Shown: one piece after another, positions 58,401 through 64,000 of the stretch | Layout of the letters: each line of letters begins with the position of its first letter | How positions within the stretch are numbered: the first letter of the stretch is position 1 | Origin: Drosophila miranda | Taxonomy: Eukaryota; Arthropoda; Insecta; Diptera; Drosophilidae | Direction of reading: 5' to 3' | Length of the DNA stretch: 64,000 bases | NCBI RefSeq assembly: GCF_003369915.1 | Contig: NC_046673.1 | Span: 16,414,001 to 16,478,000, forward strand | Translations under genes and position numbers: made by a program | Notes under the pieces: generated by a model | Seen by the model: only the letters and a program-made list of their open reading frames with translations | Told to the model about the DNA's origin: nothing | Databases searched by the model: none

Positions 58401-61400
58401 AGGAAATCGTCAAGTCAGTCTGTGGGAATATACGCAAACTGGTTTCACAATTTAAAGGCCATTGAATGATAATTTTAAACAAAGATATGTATATATGTAC
58501 ATATGTGTGTATATCTGAAGTGAAGGATGAATGTAAGAAGATGAGAAGAGGGTATATAGCAGATGAGCACTAGGTCAAATCAGATACCTGCATATAACAG
58601 AAAAAAGATTCATAAAATATATTAATAGGCTTCTCGTAGGGAACTATCCTTAGAATAGAATGGGCAAGCCCCCAGATCACCATGAGCACATATTTATAGA
58701 AATCCTTATAATTAGAAATAATTCGTATGACTGTACTTCTAGTACAACCCACTTACGGGCCCCATTTAGCCCCATCGACTGGTTATTACTCGCATTTTGT
58801 GTTTATTAAAGCCGACGTTGCTCTGACTGGTTTTGACCAAAAGAAGGCAAACGTAACGACAAACAAACAAAACTTGGGGCTGGGCCCCCCCAGCCACACG
58901 GCCCCACACTTCCACAACTAGGGTATTCATGTGGGTTTGGCTTGCATAAAATTTCGCGCTCAATAATAATAACAATGATAATAATAATCCATAATATACC
59001 AAACAAAAAAACAACAAAAACCAAGGCAAGAGTGTCAGTGTCCGCCCCATGTCCGACCAGAAGCGCTCTCGGGGCCTTTGTAATGTTATGGTAATTAGCT
59101 AAGCATTTTGTTTCATAATTGTCAAGATCAAGGACAAGGGCGTGTGGGCGAGCAGACCCGAAGCCCCAACGGCGAAGGCGAGCTACTGACGGCAAACACC
59201 AGAGCCCAGACCCCGGGCCCCAGACCGTTTATGGTTATACAAATGTACATACATACGAGTAATGGTACATACAATATGTGTATAACGTGCAGGCACAGAG
59301 AAACGAACTCGTATTCAGGTAGCACATTACCGGAATACGGAAAGATGTAAAGAGGTTCAAGGGTATCCTAAATCTGGTGACCCCGAGGCCAGCTTTTCTT
59401 CACTGCGAAGAATAAATCCACGTAACAGAAATAGATATTCAAACACAACAGTTTGGCCCAATTAGAGCCCACTTGCCCTCATGGGTAAGTGTACCCCAGT
59501 CGTCGTCGTCTTGGGGGTAATTTCCATTCCATTCCCTATTCCGTCGACCCATTCGGCTCGTTGTCAACATCCGCAGCCCGCCCCAACGCCTGATTTATGC
59601 GGGGTCATGTGATTTATGTTCCGGTCATAGGTTGTCCACTAAAAAAACACCCTGCCCCGCACCCATGATAGCAAAAGGGGCGGGGCCAATAATTGGGGCC
59701 AGGCACTCAGCATTGAGCACTGTACGAATAGAAAATCAAATTCAAATCGGAAAAGACCATTTATGCGCATATATTTCGTTCTTACTTATAATTTTCTTTC
59801 ACTTTTATGCCAATTGTTGTTCTTTGACTTTTCCGCCATTGACGGTGATGATAATGATGATGATGATGAGGAAAGAAGGCACTTCCCCTTGTTTTTCCAT
59901 TTTCAATGGCCAAAGTTGCATCATTTCCTCTAATGGCCTTCCCTCTAACATTCTTCGGTGCTTTGCAAATTTTCCTTTCCTGCGATTTCGTGGTATCCTT
60001 TGAGTAGCAATCAGCTACTCTTGAGAACAAGAGTCAAGAGCCAAAACGAGCGGGAACCTTTGTGAGCGGCGGCAAGGGCAGCGGCTCTACTCTTATACCC
60101 GGTACTCAGTCAGTATATATCTACATATGGGGGTCATTGATTTACCCATTCTGCCGCATGCTCTCTATGTACCTCTGTACCTGGCTGCTCAAACTCTTCT
60201 AGTCTCGGAGATCTAGACGCTCGTTCAGACGGACGGACCGACAGGCGGACAGACCAGACATGGCTATATCGACTCGACTATAATTGCTGATCAGGAATAT
60301 ATATACTTTATGCGGTCGCAAACGCTTTCTTTTGGGCGTTACATACATCTACATCCACCATCCTCAAATCTACATTCTTAAATTTGTTTGCCTGCCAAGT
60401 GGGCATAGGACCATGCCACTATTAGGAATCAAAGAGTCTAAATAACCACAAGATCAAAGAGATATATATGTACATTTCAAGAAAACAGTACGAGTATTAG
60501 GTATTACCATTAAATCGGTCTAAATTTTAATTTCCATATCTTTATCGCAGAGGAACAGTGCCACCCGAGCCCCTGCGGCGTGAACACCAAGTGCGAGATC
60601 ATTAACGGCGTCCCCACATGCTCCTGCCACCACGGCTATCTGGGCAATCCTCTGAGCGGATGCAGGCACGAGTGCGAGCATGACGGCGACTGCAGCAGCC
60701 GCGACATGTGCAGCAACTTCAAGTGCGTGCCATCCTGCGGTCAGTGCGGCTCGGGAGCTAGCTGCAAGACTGTGTCCAACCATCGGGCGGTGTGCGAGTG
60801 TCCCAAGGGCTACATCGGCAGTGCGTATACGGAATGCCGGCCGGAATGCTATGGCGATTCCGATTGTCCGGCCGGTCGGCCCGCGTGCTTCTACGGCATC
60901 TGCAAGAACACCTGCGACGGTGCCTGTGGCGTGGGGGCCGACTGCAATCTGCGTGGCCTAACGCCCGTGTGCAGCTGTCCGCGCGACATGACTGGCGATC
61001 CGTTTATACGGTGTCGCCCGTTCACCAAGGAGGATCTGTGCGACCCCAATCCTTGCGGCTCGAACGCCATCTGTGTGCCCGGACACGACAACACCGGACG
61101 CGAGCGTCCTGTCTGCAATTGCCTACCCGGCCACACGGGCAATCCTCTGACCCACTGCACTCGGGTAAGTCCCATCAATAGATCTACCCGAAATATACAT
61201 GATATATATGATTTTGGGGATTATCTTCGATGATATTCTATGCAGAGGTTCATCTTCGATCATTGGTTATTTTCATTAACGATCTCCAGGGATCTTCATG
61301 ATGATCGTTAATTTTCATAAAAAGAATTTCCTTGATTATGTTGGATTATCTCCATTTCACGAAATTAACCAATATAATATCTCCCCCTCTCTTGTACTAG

Positions 61401-61610
61401 GGTGAGTGCCTGAGCAACAATGAGTGCCCCGACCATAGGGCCTGCATCAATTATCAGTGCATTGATCCCTGCATTGGAAAGTGCGCAACCGGCGCCAGCT
61501 GTGAACCCAAGGCCCATTTGGCCGTCTGCCGCTGTCCACCCGGACAGTCGGGGGATGCCCTCGTCTCCTGCCGCCAGACGCGCACCTTTCCCGTGGCCAA
61601 GTATCACTGA
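55466..61610 (+). CDS. Secreted protein with alternating EGF-like and Dumpy-type (DPY) cysteine modules
   Basis: Exons 55466-55468, 57240-57315, 57789-58024, 58128-58209, 60551-61164 and 61401-61610 join in phase, giving about 406 residues. The first exon would end with ATG right at a GTGAGT donor and the next begins with ATG, so translation may start MMEQRHQ or at the second ATG. A signal peptide follows (LLGLTFMVLAIVALPQLAIA). The mature part has EGF-like units with PCGxNAxC, CxCxxGYxGNP patterns and, between them, units with ECxxxxDC ... CxxPCxxxCGxxAxC, as in the matrix protein Dumpy. At least three EGF and four DPY-type units are seen; the end (RTFPVAKYH) has no membrane segment. The role is probably in apical extracellular matrix or cuticle attachment. 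It is far shorter than Dumpy itself, so it is a separate small gene. A good AATAAA lies at 61813-61818. Intron 4 (58210-60550) is large. Confidence 0.85.
57536..57562. repeat. (CCCAGT)4 in intron 2 of the EGF-repeat gene
   Basis: Four CCCAGT units and a partial one. Confidence 0.85.
58037..58062. repeat. (CT)n run in intron 3 of the EGF-repeat gene
   Basis: CT-rich run with one G interruption, inside a 103-nt intron and close to the GTAAGT donor at 58025. Confidence 0.85.
58210..60550 (+). other. Large intron 4 of the EGF-repeat gene
   Basis: 2341 nt with GTGAGT donor and a CAG 3' splice site. It contains TACGAGTA octamers (58322, 58328, 59254, 60489), a dispersed repeat (60130-60360) and a (GAT)n run near 59845. 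No nested gene was recognised. Confidence 0.6.
60130..60360 (-). repeat. Dispersed Drosophila repeat copy, reverse orientation
   Basis: Runs of GGACGGACCGACAGGCGGACAG-type sequence, then ATGGCTATATCGACTCGACT, GCTGATCAGGAATATATATACTTTATG and GTCGCAAACGCTTTCTT. This is the reverse of the common fly repeat seen at 47.9 kb and lies in intron 4 of the EGF-repeat gene. Confidence 0.65.
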
Positions 61611-63902
61611 ATACCCGATAGAGTGAAGCTGCAGCCGCACTGCCTGCCAATACAGTCAATTCACCACCTGCTATTCCAGTCTATTCCAGTCTATCCCTCT
61701 CTCTCTATCCCCTATGTTTTTGTCTCTTTTCTCATACTAGTCGCTAATTCACCTTGATGTTCTACTCAGTTCAAACGAGCAGAAATATTTTGAAAACAAT
61801 GAAAAAAAAAGTAATAAAAATAAATATTAATAAATTAAATGAAAGTTATTACCAAATGAAATAATGGATTGGATTTAAATATGGGCGGGATATTCGATAA
61901 TTAGAGGGTATTATATTCAAAACATCTACTGCTTATTCGAAAATACATTTGTATGTTGATTCAATTATGGATTGATTGAATGATTCTTTCTATGTCTCCA
62001 AATGTGAACAAATGCCTTACAAAATTTAATTGTTTCTTTATTAAAGTCGATAAATATATACACATATATAAATATATAATTTTCATTCTGATCAGTAGAT
62101 GTATGTATATGTATGTATGGATGCATGTGTATGTATAGGCTTTAACTATGGAACTGCCTCTCACTTTCTAAAAGTCTTTTGCAGCAAAAAGGAATAACTA
62201 AATAATTGTATTTTTGGCGTTCAAACACAATAGTTTAAATTTCTAATTGGAAATAAATACACCTGGGTACACCTGGGTCGTGCATACAGTACGTTATTGA
62301 ACCATAGAACGGTTGGAATACCAATGATCGATGCATTTCTTTTCTATGAGATGTTAATACTTAAATTAGAACCCTCTATGAATCCCAACAGCTTGAAAAA
62401 GCCAAAAGTTTACTTGGCAAGGTATTATTTTTTGTAATTAAATGCACAGAATCAATGATAAAAATATTCTTTTGCTATGATTTGAATGGGTAAGGTAGCT
62501 ATCTCGATGATGGAAGTAATCGGATTTCTTGTAGAACTGTGTCTATTGTTGGATATAATTCAAATACAGTCTTGCAAGTCATTATCCAACTGTCCTGTGG
62601 TGTTAGAACGTACTGTACATTCGGTATATATTTACCCATTTACAATAACAACTTTGTGTTGTATTCTGCTTTTTTTTAAGCAAATCGAACGAAAAAAAAA
62701 TCAAAGTCTAGGCCCTTCATTTTCTTGTGCATCAAACAGTTGAAATACATAATTATATGGTTGCTGGATCTTCTATTTTCTATTCTCCTATTTAAATCCA
62801 TTTATAAAGTTCTCCAAATTAATCTGTTGTATTATGCGAACACGTTGCAAATTTGAATTTCTTGTGCCATTTTTAAACATCAAACAAGTGGAATTACTAA
62901 TTACATACATAACATATATGGCCTGGATACGTACAGGAATAGTATAGGGAACGCAAATCATTACTTTGCCTCGTTATCTCCTCTCGAAATGCATTCATAC
63001 AAAATTAAACAAAAAGTGTTATCTGGTATATTTTTAAAGATTGAAAGTGGAAAGAGCAACCAGCATATACATATGTATATGCAAGCTCTTTCATGGTCTT
63101 GTGCTTTTCTGTAATATCCAACTGCCGATATACATATGTATCGGGTTTGGTGGCGATGCATCTTCTTTTTAAAAATAGACAATGAAAGTTTCCATAACGG
63201 AATTCCATTCTAGTACTCACAACCGGACAAAATGACCTTTTCATTTTTTTTGTTTTTCATACAAAAATAGTTTCCATAGCATGTGTTGGTGGGTCCGCCT
63301 ATGAGAAACTTAAATGTCTATGCATACAAATTTATTGTTCTGATTTTTGCTTTCGTGAGACTTTGGAGACCTTTTCCAGTACTTGTTATTGGTTTTTGTT
63401 GGGGGTTGTGGGTTGGGGGATGTTGCCTTTGATGCAAATTGTAAATACAATTTTCGCGTTTTGAAGTAGATATAAATATATTCTTGTATATAAATATGCC
63501 CTCTGTTTCAGTTTCGTTTTTGTGTATGTATATATTAAATATTTTATGTATATAAATTTCTAAATACATTTAATTGCGCTTTTCATTTTTAAATTTTAAT
63601 TTAACGGCTATCTGGCATTTTATTCCGAATAAAACAGGATGAAAAAGAAAACAGATCAAAAAAAAAAAAAAAAAACGTCTCCATGTGGGTGTGTTGGTGT
63701 CTTCGAGGTGTTGGTGCATTGGTTTTAGCTATGTCTATGTGTATGTGTGTGTGAATCTGTGTGTATCTGTGTATAGCATATTGTTCTATGCGCCCCCCAC
63801 AGCGATTTTATCTGCTCCCGCAAGTGCGCGAGCTTTTGCCACCGATCCTGGTCCTGGTCCTGTTCCCGCTCTTGGTGTCCAGTTCCTGCTCTCACGCCGC
63901 CT
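61611..63902. other. 3' flanks of convergent genes
   Basis: AATAAA at 61813-61818 probably ends the EGF-repeat gene. The rest is AT-rich with TACATATGTA repeats (63068 and 63131) and an A19 run at 63658-63676, probably 3' UTR of the minus-strand Rab gene on the right. No exon seen. Confidence 0.5.
63658..63676. repeat. Poly(A) run of 19
   Basis: Nineteen A on the plus strand, about 230 nt downstream of the Rab stop codon when read on the minus strand; not tied to a poly(A) site. Confidence 0.9.
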
Positions 63903-64000
63903 TCAACTGCAGCATTTTCTACGCTTAGTTCCCGGATTATTCTTCAAGTGAATGGTGTCCTTCTGCTGCTCGTTGGTGGTGGTGCGCAGCTTGTGGTTGA
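63903..64000 (-). CDS. Rab35: C-terminus of a Rab-family small GTPase, probably Rab35 (rest outside window)
   Basis: The minus strand reads open from the window edge to a TGA at 63903-63905, 31 full codons. It contains NEQQKDTIHLKNN and ends GTKRRKCCS. A basic tail with two adjacent cysteines near the C-terminus fits Rab prenylation; the Q-rich stretch, then a D/T..HL..N segment and KRRKCC resemble the Rab35 end (QQQ..., KRKKRCC in mammals). A single Ser after the CC pair is slightly unusual. Rab35 acts in endocytic recycling and actin bundling. The GTP-binding motifs lie to the right, outside the window. Neighbourhood with Or19a on the fly X is consistent with my memory but unverified. Confidence 0.55.
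   Translation of the reverse strand, partial: NHKLRTTTNEQQKDTIHLKNNPGTKRRKCCS

Noticed and set aside
59108-59350. 80-codon frame in intron 4 of the EGF-repeat gene
   Set aside because: No splice structure or conserved motif; it runs into repeat-like TACATACGAGTA sequence.
1-64000. tRNA or rRNA genes
   Set aside because: No cloverleaf with A and B boxes and no rRNA-like sequence was noticed on either strand; short or diverged ones could be missed without a covariance search.

Overview
The window is from a Drosophila X-chromosome-like region. The main reasons are an odorant receptor gene (50274-51588, minus) closely resembling Or19a, introns of about 60-100 nt with ordinary fly splice sites, fly-type TATA/Inr promoters, and common fly dispersed repeats. 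The abundance of ACATATGTA-type and CGAGTA-type repeats would suit the obscura group, but that is only an impression. There are no bacterial features.

Left third (1-23098): three units, each about 8.0 kb, in direct tandem order and almost identical. The array runs off the left edge. Each unit has a Ty3/gypsy-class retroelement with one uninterrupted Gag-Pol frame (1384 codons), followed by about 3.2 kb of host DNA. The host block holds a coiled-coil pseudogene (plus strand, two in-frame stops) and a four-exon gene on the minus strand for a DXO/Rai1-family protein whose active-site motifs look degenerate, as in the piRNA factor Cutoff. The DXO-like gene is open in units A and C and frameshifted in unit B. 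In units A and B its 5' end faces the leader of the next retroelement; in unit C it faces unique DNA. Each R/H junction looks like a tandem duplication of a retroelement (lacking a visible 5' LTR) plus its neighbour.

Middle (23.1-43.0 kb): mostly non-coding. It has a 455-bp element with 24-bp terminal inverted repeats (23313-23767), a small secreted defensin-type gene (29293-29670, minus) and a duplicated short coding-like patch (34.15 and 35.17 kb).

Right part (43.0-64.0 kb): a five-exon secreted Q/H/P-rich protein gene (43506-47810, plus), a broken-looking cysteine-containing gene (49.3-49.7 kb, minus), the Or19a-like gene, a secreted EGF/Dumpy-type multi-repeat protein (55466-61610, plus) and, cut by the right edge, the 3' end of a Rab GTPase probably equal to Rab35 (63903-64000, minus). 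Splice models were assembled by eye from reading-frame continuity and splice consensus; no alignment was run.
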